The translations under genes were made by a program, and so were the position numbers. Positions 1 to 6,778 of a stretch of DNA of 44,583 nucleotides are shown piece after piece. Source of the stretch: UBA11098 sp041671525 (lineage in GTDB: Bacteria > Patescibacteriota > Minisyncoccia > Moranbacterales > UBA2206); contig JBAZBJ010000013.1 of assembly GCA_041671525.1 (NCBI GenBank), positions 1-44,583 of the forward strand, written 5' to 3'. The notes beneath the pieces were generated by a model. The model was not told where the DNA came from, searched no databases, and worked only from the letters and a program-made list of their open reading frames with translations. Within the stretch, counting starts at the first letter, position 1, and each line of letters opens with the position of its first letter.

Positions 1-398
1 AGTTTACGACCCAAGGGCCTTCATCCTGCACGCGGCGTCGCTCCATCAGTCTTGCGACCATTGTGGAATATTCTCGACTGCAGCCTCCCGTAGGAGTTTG
101 GACAGTGTCTCAGTTCCAATGTTGGGGGCCGTGCTCTCACACCCCCTACCCGTCATAGCCTTGGTGGTCCTTTACACCACCAACTAGCTGATAGGACACA
201 GGCTTCTCCAAAAGCGATAAATCTTTACTCCGTAGAGCATATCGTGTATTGTCCCGGATTTCTCCGGATTATCCACGACTTTTGGGAAAATTCCTATGTA
301 TTACTAACCCGTTTGCCGAGGGTCTAAACCCTCTCGACTTGCATGCCTTATCCACGCCGCCAGCGTTCATCCTGAGCTAGGATCAAACTCTCAAAAAA
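1..398 (-). rRNA. rrs: 16S ribosomal RNA, 5' part only (truncated by window edge)
   Basis: Read on the minus strand, the block begins with the universal 5' motif AGAGTTTGATC (positions 392-382), runs through GAACGCTGGCGGCGTG and the ACTCCTACGGGAGGC motif (near 95-85), and leaves the window near E. coli position 425 (GGGTCGTAAACT). About 400 of about 1500 nt are present. The sequence has the features of a Patescibacteria/Parcubacteria 16S, but this assignment is from memory and not an alignment. The mature 5' end is placed at about 398-400 by homology only. The gene lies downstream of dinB on the same strand and has its own promoter and a ~380-nt leader. Confidence 0.95.
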
Positions 399-783
399 AA
401 TGAATTGCTTCATTTTGCTTAGATTTTACTCTAAGACTTTACCCTGTGGAATACCGCAGAGCGGTAGCGGCATAGCCGCTTATTCCATAGGGTGAATAAA
501 GAAGTTTTAAATTCTCTAAGTTTGAAATAGACTCTATTTGTCCGCCTTGCGGCGGACGAGGACTAATCGCAAAAAATTGCGATTAAATTTACTTGCTGAA
601 CATATATTAGATTATTAAAGTTCTTGTCTTCAAAACTCAATCGACGTGATTGGGAATAAAAAACACAGCAACAAAAATATTATTGAAAATACTTTAATTG
701 CTGTATCCTCTGCATTCACCCTAATCAATTGTTAGTTGAGAGTTTTAGCTTTTTTGTTGTTAACCGATTACTTTTTTGTAAGC
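399..783 (-). other. rRNA operon leader, rich in hairpins
   Basis: This ~385-base stretch without a gene is the transcribed leader of the rRNA operon, from the inferred start near 783 to the 16S 5' end. It holds an 8-bp hairpin with an AAAA loop on the plus strand (565-584), a TCCGCC/GGCGGA hairpin (541-556) and a cloverleaf-like palindrome at 441-493. A boxA-like GAACTTTAA occurs near 620, which is weak evidence. The hairpins could serve RNase III-type processing of the pre-rRNA; that is an inference. Confidence 0.6.
441..493. repeat. 53-bp cloverleaf-like palindromic unit in rRNA leader
   Basis: A 12-bp outer stem (441-452 with 482-493, one mismatch) encloses two adjacent hairpins with 3-nt loops: ACCGC-aga-GCGGT (453-465) and AGCGGC-ata-GCCGCT (466-480). 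Almost no base is unpaired. The unit at 2924-2976 has the same length and fold with a different sequence. Confidence 0.7.
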
Positions 784-789
784 TTTATT

Positions 790-818
790 ATTCTAGCTGA
801 TTCCTAAAAACCTGTCAA
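790..818 (-). promoter_or_regulatory. rRNA operon promoter (sigma70-type)
   Basis: On the minus strand TTGACA (818-813) is followed after 17 bases by TAGAAT (795-790). It sits just after the dinB stop codon and points at the 16S gene, giving a start near 783. The -35 matches the consensus fully and the -10 matches at 5 of 6 positions. Confidence 0.75.
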
Positions 819-836
819 GTGTTTGAAAATAAGCCA

Positions 837-1917
837 TTATTTGAGCTTTTCCACCCGCACGCCAATGAGCCGAATGCGCTTTTTCCTAGGGTTTTCGCGC
901 GCGTCAAAAAACGGAAAGATCAGCTTCATGGATTCTTGTTTCAGCGCCTTTAAAGTCTTCTCTGATTTTTTCAAAGTGTGCGACCGCGTCTTGGTGGCAA
1001 AATCCGCGAAGCGCACGGTGATGGTCACATTCTGGAAAGTCTTGAAATCGCTTTCCTGAAAACTACAAAACACGCCCTGACACAAACCCTCCAATTTCTC
1101 CATCACCGTTTTGAAATCCAGCGTGTCTTCAAAAAATGTTTCTTGTTCCCCAATCGATTTGGCTTCATATTCTTCCACCACTTCCGAATCATCAATACCG
1201 CGAATTTTGAAAAATAACGCCACGCCCCACTTGCCGAGCATTTCTTGCAACTGCATTTGCGAATATTTTTTCAAATCTTGGACTTTATATATTTTTAATT
1301 TATTCAGCTGCTCTTCCGTCTTTGGTCCAATACCGGGAATTTTTCTAATTGATAACGGCTCAAGAAATTCTTCGACTTTTTCGGGAATTATTACAGTTAG
1401 CCCGTCCGGCTTCTGCATATCCGAAGCAATTTTGGCAATCAGCTTATTTGGACCAAAGCCAATTGACGCCGTTATTCTTTCCTGCGTTTTAATCAGCGCT
1501 TTTATTTCTCGACAAACCTCCGTGGCTTTTTCAAAGCTGCCGACGTGCGACAAATCAAAATAAGCCTCGTCCACGCTAGCCTGTTGCATGACCGCTGAAT
1601 ATTTTTGAATGATCGCCATGACCGCCTGCGAGGCTTTGGAATATTTCCGAAAATCCGGCGTCACAAAAATCGCTTCCGGCAGACCTTTCCGCACGGCAGC
1701 CTGTGAAAACTGCCAAGCTTTGGAAATCGGCAAAGCTGAGCGGATGCCATAGGCTCTGGCCGCATAATTGGCTGGAAACCACGCCGCGCCCACGACCCTC
1801 CATTGGATCAGAACCGACCACAATCGGCTTCCCGGCCATCCAGGGCGTCTCCCGCTCCTCCACCGAAGCAAAAAACGCGTCCAGATCCAGATGGGCAATT
1901 ATTCTTTGTTTCTCCAT
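837..1917 (-). CDS. dinB: DNA polymerase IV (Y family), interrupted by a frameshift near the N-terminus
   Basis: Translesion DNA polymerase of the DinB/Pol IV family. The true start is ATG at 1917: the first frame carries the Y-family motif DLDAFFASVEE at residues 11-21 and reads as DinB up to RGRGVVS. The match then continues in a second frame as ANYAARAYGIRSALP, and the catalytic SVDEAYFDL lies near residue 110. The frame change is at about 1773-1774; relative to the family pattern (VVSTANYAAR) two bases seem to be missing, or one is extra. Apart from that the ~359-residue product has normal length, with the little-finger region at the C-terminus. A single frameshift in an otherwise intact gene may be an assembly error or a recent mutation. 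Upstream lies a palindrome over the -10 region. Confidence 0.85.
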
Positions 1918-1936
1918 AGTGATATTGTATCACTAT
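1916..1936. promoter_or_regulatory. 21-bp palindrome (candidate operator) at the dinB start
   Basis: Perfect inverted repeat with 9-bp arms and a 3-bp centre, ATAGTGATA-TTG-TATCACTAT. It overlaps the dinB start codon on one side and the predicted extended -10 (TGATACAAT on the minus strand, 1932-1924) on the other. This placement is what a repressor site would have; whether it belongs to an SOS-type regulator is inference. Confidence 0.55.
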
Positions 1937-1951
1937 ATAAAAATAAAACAA
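1924..1951 (-). promoter_or_regulatory. dinB promoter, probably giving a leaderless mRNA
   Basis: Minus-strand TTGTTT (1951-1946), a 16-base spacer, then extended -10 TGATACAAT ending at 1924. Transcription would start at about 1917-1918, which is at the ATG itself. The greA promoter at 10166-10193 uses the same TGATACAAT. Confidence 0.45.
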
Positions 1952-1972
1952 CCCATCAATCAGGTTGTTTTA
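1940..1972 (-). terminator. Rho-independent terminator after the 90-residue membrane protein gene
   Basis: Stem AAAACAACC/GGTTGTTTT with an 8-base loop, followed on the minus strand by TATTTTTAT. It lies 19 bases after the stop codon at 1991 and may work in both directions. Confidence 0.7.
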
Positions 1973-1990
1973 TCATTTATACGTTTATGC

Positions 1991-2263
1991 CTACAGTCCG
2001 ACGGATGTGTCCGACAGAAAATTGTCGCTAAAATCCTCGTCACTCACTGAATCCAAGTCTTTGTTGATCGCGTCCACATCCGCGTCCCCTGTTGGCTGCG
2101 CCGCGGCCGTTGTTTTGTTCTCCGTTTTGTCCGCCGGCTGGCTTGTCTTGGTCGCCTTTTGTCCCTCACTGACGGATTCATTATTGCGCATTGCCACCGC
2201 CGCCACCAACGCAACGACGACCAAGGCCATAATCGCAACTATTGTAATAATTTTTTTGTTCAT
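1991..2263 (-). CDS. small membrane-anchored hypothetical protein
   Basis: I do not recognise a family. The 90-residue product starts with a basic MNKK and one hydrophobic segment (about residues 5-24), followed by a polar Ser/Thr/Ala/Lys-rich stretch (30-60) and an acidic tail rich in Asp. The layout is that of an N-terminally anchored protein with a disordered extracytoplasmic tail; an uncleaved signal anchor is more likely than a lipoprotein because no Cys follows the hydrophobic part. It lies 28 bases downstream of the coiled-coil gene and ends at a terminator, so the two are probably cotranscribed. Real coding status is supported by the position and the terminator, not by homology. Confidence 0.6.
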   Translation of the reverse strand: MNKKIITIVAIMALVVVALVAAVAMRNNESVSEGQKATKTSQPADKTENKTTAAAQPTGDADVDAINKDLDSVSDEDFSDNFLSDTSVGL

Positions 2264-2291
2264 TGTATTATTTTTTTATTTGCCAATTATG

Positions 2292-2912
2292 TTAGTCTTT
2301 ATTTTCCTCAGTTTTCGGCAGCTGCGCTTTGAGCACTTTCAGATCAACCAAGATGGTTTCGCGCACATAGGTCCGGATGTCTGCCGCGTCGGCGTGCACC
2401 GTTTTCAAAAGCGTCCGCGCTTCCAGCAGCGTGCCCTTGAATTCACCTTCGGAATGTCCGCAAGTGACTGTTTTGGTTTCCTTTAATTTAGCGATGTACG
2501 CCGCGTAATCTTCTTTGAATTTATCAATCTTGGTCTGCAATAGCGCCAAGTGGGACTTGATGGTTGTCGTGTCCAACTTCGCCTCATCAAAGCGCGTGAT
2601 GAACTTGTTGATCCGCTCAATCAAGTTCGCATAAACCTTAGTATGCTTCGCGCCCGCGCTGTCAAAATTAGTGGTTCGCTCCTGAACCCGTTCATTAATT
2701 TTGGCACATCTTTCGGCGGTAAATTTTTCCCTATTCGCCTTAAATTCTTCCTTCTGCTGTTTTATTTTTTCCAAAGACGCTTGCCGTTGCTCCTTCCATT
2801 GCTCCACCTTCTCCTTGAAATTTTGTCGCGTTGTTTCGTCAGCCTTCGCGAAAGCAACATTCACTGTTGCCAGTGCCGCAATCGCCAATGCCAGTGTCAG
2901 CATTTTTTTCAT
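2292..2912 (-). CDS. secreted coiled-coil protein of unknown function
   Basis: The 206-residue product has a clear signal peptide (MKKMLTLALAIAALATVNVAFA, with AFA as the likely cleavage site near residue 22). The mature part is almost entirely charged Lys/Glu/Gln-rich heptad-like helix (about 25-165). It has two Cys (in the ERCAK and VTCGH contexts) that could form one disulphide. A DsbA-like protein is encoded at 10.3-11.3 kb, but a link is only inference. I do not know the family. A palindromic 53-bp unit lies directly upstream (2924-2976). Export to the cell envelope is likely; a structural or surface role is a guess. Confidence 0.65.
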   Translation of the reverse strand: MKKMLTLALAIAALATVNVAFAKADETTRQNFKEKVEQWKEQRQASLEKIKQQKEEFKANREKFTAERCAKINERVQERTTNFDSAGAKHTKVYANLIERINKFITRFDEAKLDTTTIKSHLALLQTKIDKFKEDYAAYIAKLKETKTVTCGHSEGEFKGTLLEARTLLKTVHADAADIRTYVRETILVDLKVLKAQLPKTEENKD

Positions 2913-2923
2913 GTTTTTGTTTT

Positions 2924-2976
2924 ACCCCGTTAAATAAAATCCGTAGGATTTTAGGCGAAGCCTATTTAACTGGGGT
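2924..2976. repeat. 53-bp cloverleaf-like palindromic unit
   Basis: Outer arms ACCCCGTTAAAT (2924-2935) and ATTTAACTGGGGT (2964-2976) pair with one bulged base. Between them are two hairpins with 3-nt loops, AAAATCC-gta-GGATTTT (2936-2952) and AGGC-gaa-GCCT (2953-2963). Length and architecture equal the unit at 441-493. A half copy of the outer arm (ATTTAACGGGGTGAA) recurs at 7304-7318. Confidence 0.7.
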
Positions 2977-3032
2977 GAATTACTTATTACCCATACATTA
3001 TACCAAGCTCAATTTTTTCAACAATAGGCATC

Positions 3033-3059
3033 AAAAAAAGCCCTCTGTCAAGGGCTTTT
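3033..3059 (-). terminator. Rho-independent terminator after serS
   Basis: Minus-strand hairpin AAAAGCCCT/AGGGCTTTT with a short loop, followed by a run of T. It starts within 5 bases of the serS stop codon. Confidence 0.85.
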
Positions 3060-3062
3060 CAG

Positions 3063-4385
3063 CTATTTCTTTTTTATGACACTTGTCCCGCCCGGCATAT
3101 ATTTCTGCAGCACCTCCGGAATCCTCACACTGCCGTCGGCTTGTTGGTAATTTTCCAAAATCGCAATCAGTGGCCGCACGGACGGCAAAACCGTATTATT
3201 CAAAAGATAGGCAAATTTTTTGTTGCCTTCGGCGTCTTTGTATTTCACATTCAAACGACGTGCTTGCCAATCCACAAAATTCGAAGCTGATCCGGTTTCC
3301 CCCCAACGATTTAGTCCCGGCATCCAGGCTTCCAAATCAAACGCACGGAATTTCCCCGGCGCCATGTCGCCGGTACAAATTTGCAACTTGCGATATGGCA
3401 GTCCCAGTTCCTTGTGAATCTCTTCGGAAATCGCCACCATTTCTTCCTGCAGTTTTGTCGACTCATCAATATCAGCTCTAGAAATTACGACCTGTTCCAC
3501 TTTCATAAATTCATGCACACGATACAAGCCCTTGTTGTCCTTGCCATAATCCCCAATCTCACTGCGATAGCATTGACTATACCCGCACACCCGAATCGGC
3601 AGATCCTTTTCTTCCAAAACCTCATCCGCAAAATAGGCCAGCAAGGCTGGTTCCGCGGTGCCGATCAAAAATTTCTTTTCCTTGCTAAATTGTCCGTCCA
3701 CCTCTTTGTCGGAAGTCGCGATCTGATAAATATTATCCACTTCACTGTCATATTCCAAACTTTTAAAATAACCACTGCCAAACAAAGCTTGGCCCTTGAT
3801 CAAGGTCGGCGTGATCATTGGCGCAAAACCTTTTTCCACCATTTTGTTCATCGCATACATCATGAGTGCCATCGCCAAAGTCGCGCCTTCATTTTTCAGA
3901 TAATATCCACGATACCCGGAAACTTTCGCCCCTTTTTCGAAATCAATAATGTCCAATGTTTCCGCCAATTCGATATGCGTCTTGGGTGTAAAATCAAATT
4001 GCGGAATTTCTCCGACCTTATACACTTCCACATTGCCGCTGTCATCTTTCCCGACTGGTGTATCTTCTGATGGAATGGTCGGCACCTGCGCCATCAACTC
4101 GTCGTAGGATTTTTTCAACGCTCGGTATTTCGGTTCCGCTTTTTCCATTTTTTCTTTGATCACTTTGCCTTGCTCAATCAAAGTCGCCCGATTTTCCAGC
4201 GTCGCCTGCTGGATCAAGTCATTCAATTTATTTTTCTTCGCGTTCAATTCTTCCACAAACTGCATCGCCGCTCTTCTTTTGTCATCCAAAACCAAAAGCG
4301 CATCCAAGTCCAATTTGATGTTCTTGTTCACAATCGCCTCTTTCATTTTGTCCGAGTTTTCTCGGATGTATTTGATGTCTAACAT
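3063..4385 (-). CDS. serS: serine--tRNA ligase
   Basis: Class II aminoacyl-tRNA synthetase that charges tRNA-Ser with serine in the cytoplasm. At 440 residues it has normal bacterial length. It begins with MLDIKYIRENSDKMKEA and a long Lys/Glu-rich N-terminal coiled coil (about 30-105) that binds the tRNA long arm. Class II motifs follow: the motif 2 region reads YRSEIGDYGKDNKGLYRVHEF (motif split, near 270-290) and motif 3 lies near the end (NNTVLPSVRPLIAILENYQ). The C-terminus is IPEVLQKYMPGGTSVI, typical of SerRS. It is separated from the upstream ASCH-like gene by 45 bases and closed by a strong terminator. Confidence 0.97.
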   Translation of the reverse strand: MLDIKYIRENSDKMKEAIVNKNIKLDLDALLVLDDKRRAAMQFVEELNAKKNKLNDLIQQATLENRATLIEQGKVIKEKMEKAEPKYRALKKSYDELMAQVPTIPSEDTPVGKDDSGNVEVYKVGEIPQFDFTPKTHIELAETLDIIDFEKGAKVSGYRGYYLKNEGATLAMALMMYAMNKMVEKGFAPMITPTLIKGQALFGSGYFKSLEYDSEVDNIYQIATSDKEVDGQFSKEKKFLIGTAEPALLAYFADEVLEEKDLPIRVCGYSQCYRSEIGDYGKDNKGLYRVHEFMKVEQVVISRADIDESTKLQEEMVAISEEIHKELGLPYRKLQICTGDMAPGKFRAFDLEAWMPGLNRWGETGSASNFVDWQARRLNVKYKDAEGNKKFAYLLNNTVLPSVRPLIAILENYQQADGSVRIPEVLQKYMPGGTSVIKKK

Positions 4386-4430
4386 AATAAATAAAGTTTA
4401 CAATATTTCCTTTGAAAAGGCAAAAGTAAG

Positions 4431-4688
4431 CTATTTTAGAGAAATTATTTGATAACCAAATTTTTCCACGTCTTCTTTCGGGAACAGCTCGACATCCTTG
4501 GTCTTCAAGACATAAGTCACTTCTTTCTCGATTTCTCGGCCAGTATAATTTCTGTTTTCATCAATCTCCCGCAAGACCAGAACGTCGCCAACATTGCATT
4601 CCCAATCCGCCAAGCGCAATTCAAAAGTCTTGCTGCCATTTTTTACGGCCTCAAAATATTCTGACAAAATTTTCTTCTCAATTTTCAT
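4431..4688 (-). CDS. ASCH-like / DUF3850 family protein
   Basis: The 85-residue product MKIEKKILSEYFEAVKNGSK... has the pattern of the DUF3850/ASCH-like fold: a conserved YFEAVKNGSKTFELRLAD segment, GDVLVLREID, and TGREIEKEVTYVL. ASCH-like domains are PUA-type beta barrels thought to bind RNA or nucleotides; the precise role is unknown. I take ATG at 4688 rather than TTG at 4694. The start lies 11 bases inside the rdgB reading frame, so the two are probably translationally coupled. Confidence 0.75.
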   Translation of the reverse strand: MKIEKKILSEYFEAVKNGSKTFELRLADWECNVGDVLVLREIDENRNYTGREIEKEVTYVLKTKDVELFPKEDVEKFGYQIISLK

Positions 4689-5268
4689 GTTCAATGTATT
4701 TTAAAAATTCTCTAACTCCTTTGCCACGATGACTAACGACATATCTTTCGGCATCGGTAAATTCAGCGAAATGTCGGCCATCGGCAAATTTGAAAATCGG
4801 ATCATAACCGAAGCCTAGATCGCCCTTGAATTCATCGGAAATAAATCCTTCCACGTTATTCTCGTAATTCCAAAATTCTTTTTTCTCTGGATCATAAATT
4901 GACACGACACCAGTATAGCGACAAGTTCTTTTTTCTGCTGGCACATCCTTCAATCTTTCCTGCAATTTCAAACAGCGATCATGTTCTGTCCCGTCATGCC
5001 AGCGCTTGGCATGCACGCCCGGTTCACCACCCAATGCGTCCACAAAAAGTCCCAAATCATCCGACAGCGCCAGCAATCCGGATTTTTCCGCATAAAATTT
5101 GGCTCTCTTTTTGGCATTATCCAAAATATTATCCGCGTCCTCCTCCACATCATCCGTAATGCCCGCCTCTGCCAGCGAAACCAATTCGACATCCGCGCCC
5201 AAATCTTCAAAAATCCGTTGAAATTGTTTGAGCTTGTCCTGATTATTCGTCCCAATTAAAATTTTCAT
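4678..5268 (-). CDS. rdgB: XTP/dITP diphosphatase (RdgB/HAM1 family)
   Basis: House-cleaning pyrophosphatase that hydrolyses non-canonical purine nucleoside triphosphates (ITP, XTP) to the monophosphate. The 196-residue product starts MKILIGTNNQDKLKQF; the family signature follows with SDDLGLFVDALGGEPGVHAKRW (motif split, about 67-90) and GFGYDPIFKFADG (near 155). Usual HAM1 length is 190-205. An upstream in-frame start at 5298 would put ten extra residues before the conserved start and overlap the palindrome at 5287-5320, so ATG at 5268 is preferred. It follows the TrpR-like regulator gene, and that palindrome lies between them; regulation by that protein is plausible. Confidence 0.93.
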   Translation of the reverse strand: MKILIGTNNQDKLKQFQRIFEDLGADVELVSLAEAGITDDVEEDADNILDNAKKRAKFYAEKSGLLALSDDLGLFVDALGGEPGVHAKRWHDGTEHDRCLKLQERLKDVPAEKRTCRYTGVVSIYDPEKKEFWNYENNVEGFISDEFKGDLGFGYDPIFKFADGRHFAEFTDAERYVVSHRGKGVREFLKYIEHEN

Positions 5269-5286
5269 AAACAAGTCCTTAGATAT

Positions 5287-5320
5287 GTTTTCTATCATAT
5301 ATTATCAAATGATAGAAAAC
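5287..5320. promoter_or_regulatory. 34-bp palindrome between trpR-like gene and rdgB (candidate operator, copy 1)
   Basis: Perfect 12-bp arms GTTTTCTATCAT and ATGATAGAAAAC separated by a 10-bp AT-rich centre. The core TTCTATCAT-N10-ATGATAGAA is identical to copy 2 at 5727-5754, including the spacer length. Confidence 0.75.
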
Positions 5321-5718
5321 TACTGCAGTAATTCTTTGATAAATCGATGATGTGCGTATTTATCCAGCAAGTTTTTTGGCTTGTGCGTTTTACTCTTATT
5401 AATAATCGCTTTTTCAATTTTTGCTGCGATAAACTTGTTCCTGTCCTCATTCTCCTTCAACCAATGCTCAACTTTATTTATTGTTGTATGACTAACTTTT
5501 AATTTTCTTTGTATGTCATCGTAACCATAATCACCAAGAAGCATCTTGGCAATCTGGATTCTTCTTGCGGTCATCAACACTTCGCTGGGCGTAAGCAACC
5601 CAAACAAAAAATCTACTGCTTCTGTTTTATTTTTTAAATTTGAAATCACCTCAAATAATTCATCGAATATTCGGCGCTTCTCACTTCTACTAATAGAATA
5701 AACCTTAACCTTGCCCAT
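5320..5718 (-). CDS. TrpR/YerC/YecD-family DNA-binding regulator
   Basis: Small transcription regulator of the Trp-repressor superfamily (YerC/YecD type). The 132-residue product has the conserved helix-turn-helix segment LTPSEVLMTARRIQIAKMLL followed by GYDDIQRKLKVSHTTINKVE (about residues 41-85), matching the YerC pattern of a helix, turn and recognition helix. A basic C-terminal tail (about 100-132) extends beyond the usual ~100-residue family length. Palindromes with the same core and spacing lie just upstream of its start (5727-5754) and just after its stop (5287-5320), pointing to autoregulation and control of rdgB. The ligand is unknown; tryptophan binding should not be assumed, because YerC-type members differ from TrpR. 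Confidence 0.85.
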   Translation of the reverse strand: MGKVKVYSISRSEKRRIFDELFEVISNLKNKTEAVDFLFGLLTPSEVLMTARRIQIAKMLLGDYGYDDIQRKLKVSHTTINKVEHWLKENEDRNKFIAAKIEKAIINKSKTHKPKNLLDKYAHHRFIKELLQ

Positions 5719-5726
5719 ATCCTCTA

Positions 5727-5754
5727 TTCTATCATATATAAGCGAATGATAGAA
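5727..5754. promoter_or_regulatory. palindrome upstream of the trpR-like gene (candidate operator, copy 2)
   Basis: Arms TTCTATCAT (5727-5735) and ATGATAGAA (5746-5754) with a 10-bp spacer beginning ATAT, as in copy 1. It lies 9 bases upstream of the regulator's ATG, where binding would block transcription or translation start. Confidence 0.75.
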
Positions 5755-5757
5755 ACG

Positions 5758-5952
5758 CTAAATACCTAGAAAGTTATTTTTTAATTTTTTAATATCTGCT
5801 TTCTTTTCTGCAACTAACCCGCTGTGCAGTTTATATAGCAACGGCACCACGCCGCAATCCGTGCATTTGCCCCAGTTGCAACCCTTCTTTTCCTTGGAAA
5901 GTTTGTGACACATGACAATTTCAGAGTCAAAAATTTTCTTATTAATTTTCAT
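5758..5952 (-). CDS. small cysteine-containing hypothetical protein
   Basis: A 64-residue product with four cysteines in the order C15, C25, C30, C33 (CHKLSKEKKGCNWGKCTDCG), the last two as CxxC, then a hydrophobic VVPLLYKLHSG and a basic C-terminus. The Cys spacing suggests a small metal-binding (zinc) knuckle. I have seen similar short proteins in Parcubacteria annotated as hypothetical, so it is probably conserved, but I cannot name a domain. Its ATG overlaps the end of the Nudix gene by 4 bases, indicating one transcript. Confidence 0.65.
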   Translation of the reverse strand: MKINKKIFDSEIVMCHKLSKEKKGCNWGKCTDCGVVPLLYKLHSGLVAEKKADIKKLKNNFLGI

Positions 5953-6401
5953 TTATTTTTTAGCTTGATGTATTTTCCAGCTAAATAATTTTTGATCGCC
6001 TCCCTGGTCATGGGCGACAATTTTTTGGGTAATTTGTCCAGACTGAACCAGCGGACATCATCAAATTTGTGCGGCTCCATATTTCGCGCCGTGCCTGATT
6101 TGATACTAGCCAGATAATTAATCCCAACCCAATGCTGACCATCTTTTTTCATTATGCTGTCTGCGTGCGGCAAGTATCCCCAGATGTCAATTTCAACCCC
6201 AATTTCTTCGCGAGTTTCTCGTTTCATCGCTGCCATCACTTTTTCGCCATAATCGACTGCTCCGCCTGGCTTATTCCACCAACCCACCTCGTTTTTGGAG
6301 TTCTTGCCGCGCTTCATCAAAAAAGTTTCACCTTTCTTATTTAAGATCAAAACTCCACCGCCCACCCCGATATGATCCTTTCCTGGTTTTATCTTTTTCA
6401 T
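5949..6401 (-). CDS. Nudix hydrolase (MutT-like)
   Basis: Nudix family phosphohydrolase acting on a nucleoside diphosphate linked to another group. The 150-residue product has the Nudix box as GGAVDYGEKVMAAMKRETRE followed directly by EIGVE (about 46-70), with the metal-binding REXXEE present (RETREE). Upstream WWNKPGG is typical of the MutT/NTP pyrophosphatase group. Substrate cannot be told from the sequence; oxidised or modified NTPs are the usual guess. It is cotranscribed with the 64-residue CxxC gene (4-base overlap) and the unknown gene upstream (gap of 4 bases). Confidence 0.9.
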   Translation of the reverse strand: MKKIKPGKDHIGVGGGVLILNKKGETFLMKRGKNSKNEVGWWNKPGGAVDYGEKVMAAMKRETREEIGVEIDIWGYLPHADSIMKKDGQHWVGINYLASIKSGTARNMEPHKFDDVRWFSLDKLPKKLSPMTREAIKNYLAGKYIKLKNK

Positions 6402-6405
6402 ATAG

Positions 6406-6759
6406 TTATTTTTTAACCATCACGCATTCCACAAATGAAATTTTTTTGTCCACCTTAAAAACCTTAACCACTTTATATTTGCCTTTTGTCCACACTTCAC
6501 CACCCTTGATAAAATGCATCACCCCCAAGATTCTGACATTTGCCTTTGGCTGGGAAAACATCCCGCCCTTCGCGATAGTTTCTATCAAAGATAATTCGCC
6601 CTTTAAATAATAAATTCTTTGTTCTTTTTTGAGAAAATTATATATCTTGCCAACTACAAGTTTTTCCGGAATACACTCCTCCTTTTTTCTTTTACCTTTT
6701 TTAAATTCGGAAATATCTCGCAAGGCCAAATCAGGATTAAATTCAACTGCAATGCCCAT
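6406..6759 (-). CDS. hypothetical protein
   Basis: A 117-residue basic product with no recognised domain. It has a Lys-rich stretch (FKKGKRKKEECIPEK, about 19-33) and a C-terminal half with alternating beta-type segments (ANVRILGVMHFI, KYKVVKVFKV, ISFVECVMVKK), suggesting a small beta fold. No signal peptide or membrane segment. The gene fits tightly between PAP2 (19-base gap) and the Nudix gene (4-base gap), which supports that it is a real gene in the same transcript. The function is unknown. Confidence 0.6.
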   Translation of the reverse strand: MGIAVEFNPDLALRDISEFKKGKRKKEECIPEKLVVGKIYNFLKKEQRIYYLKGELSLIETIAKGGMFSQPKANVRILGVMHFIKGGEVWTKGKYKVVKVFKVDKKISFVECVMVKK

Positions 6760-6778
6760 AAAATTATTTTTATAAAAT

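Noticed and set aside
3046..3051. TTGACA on the minus strand near the serS terminator
   Set aside because: It lies within the terminator loop and has no -10 at the right distance.
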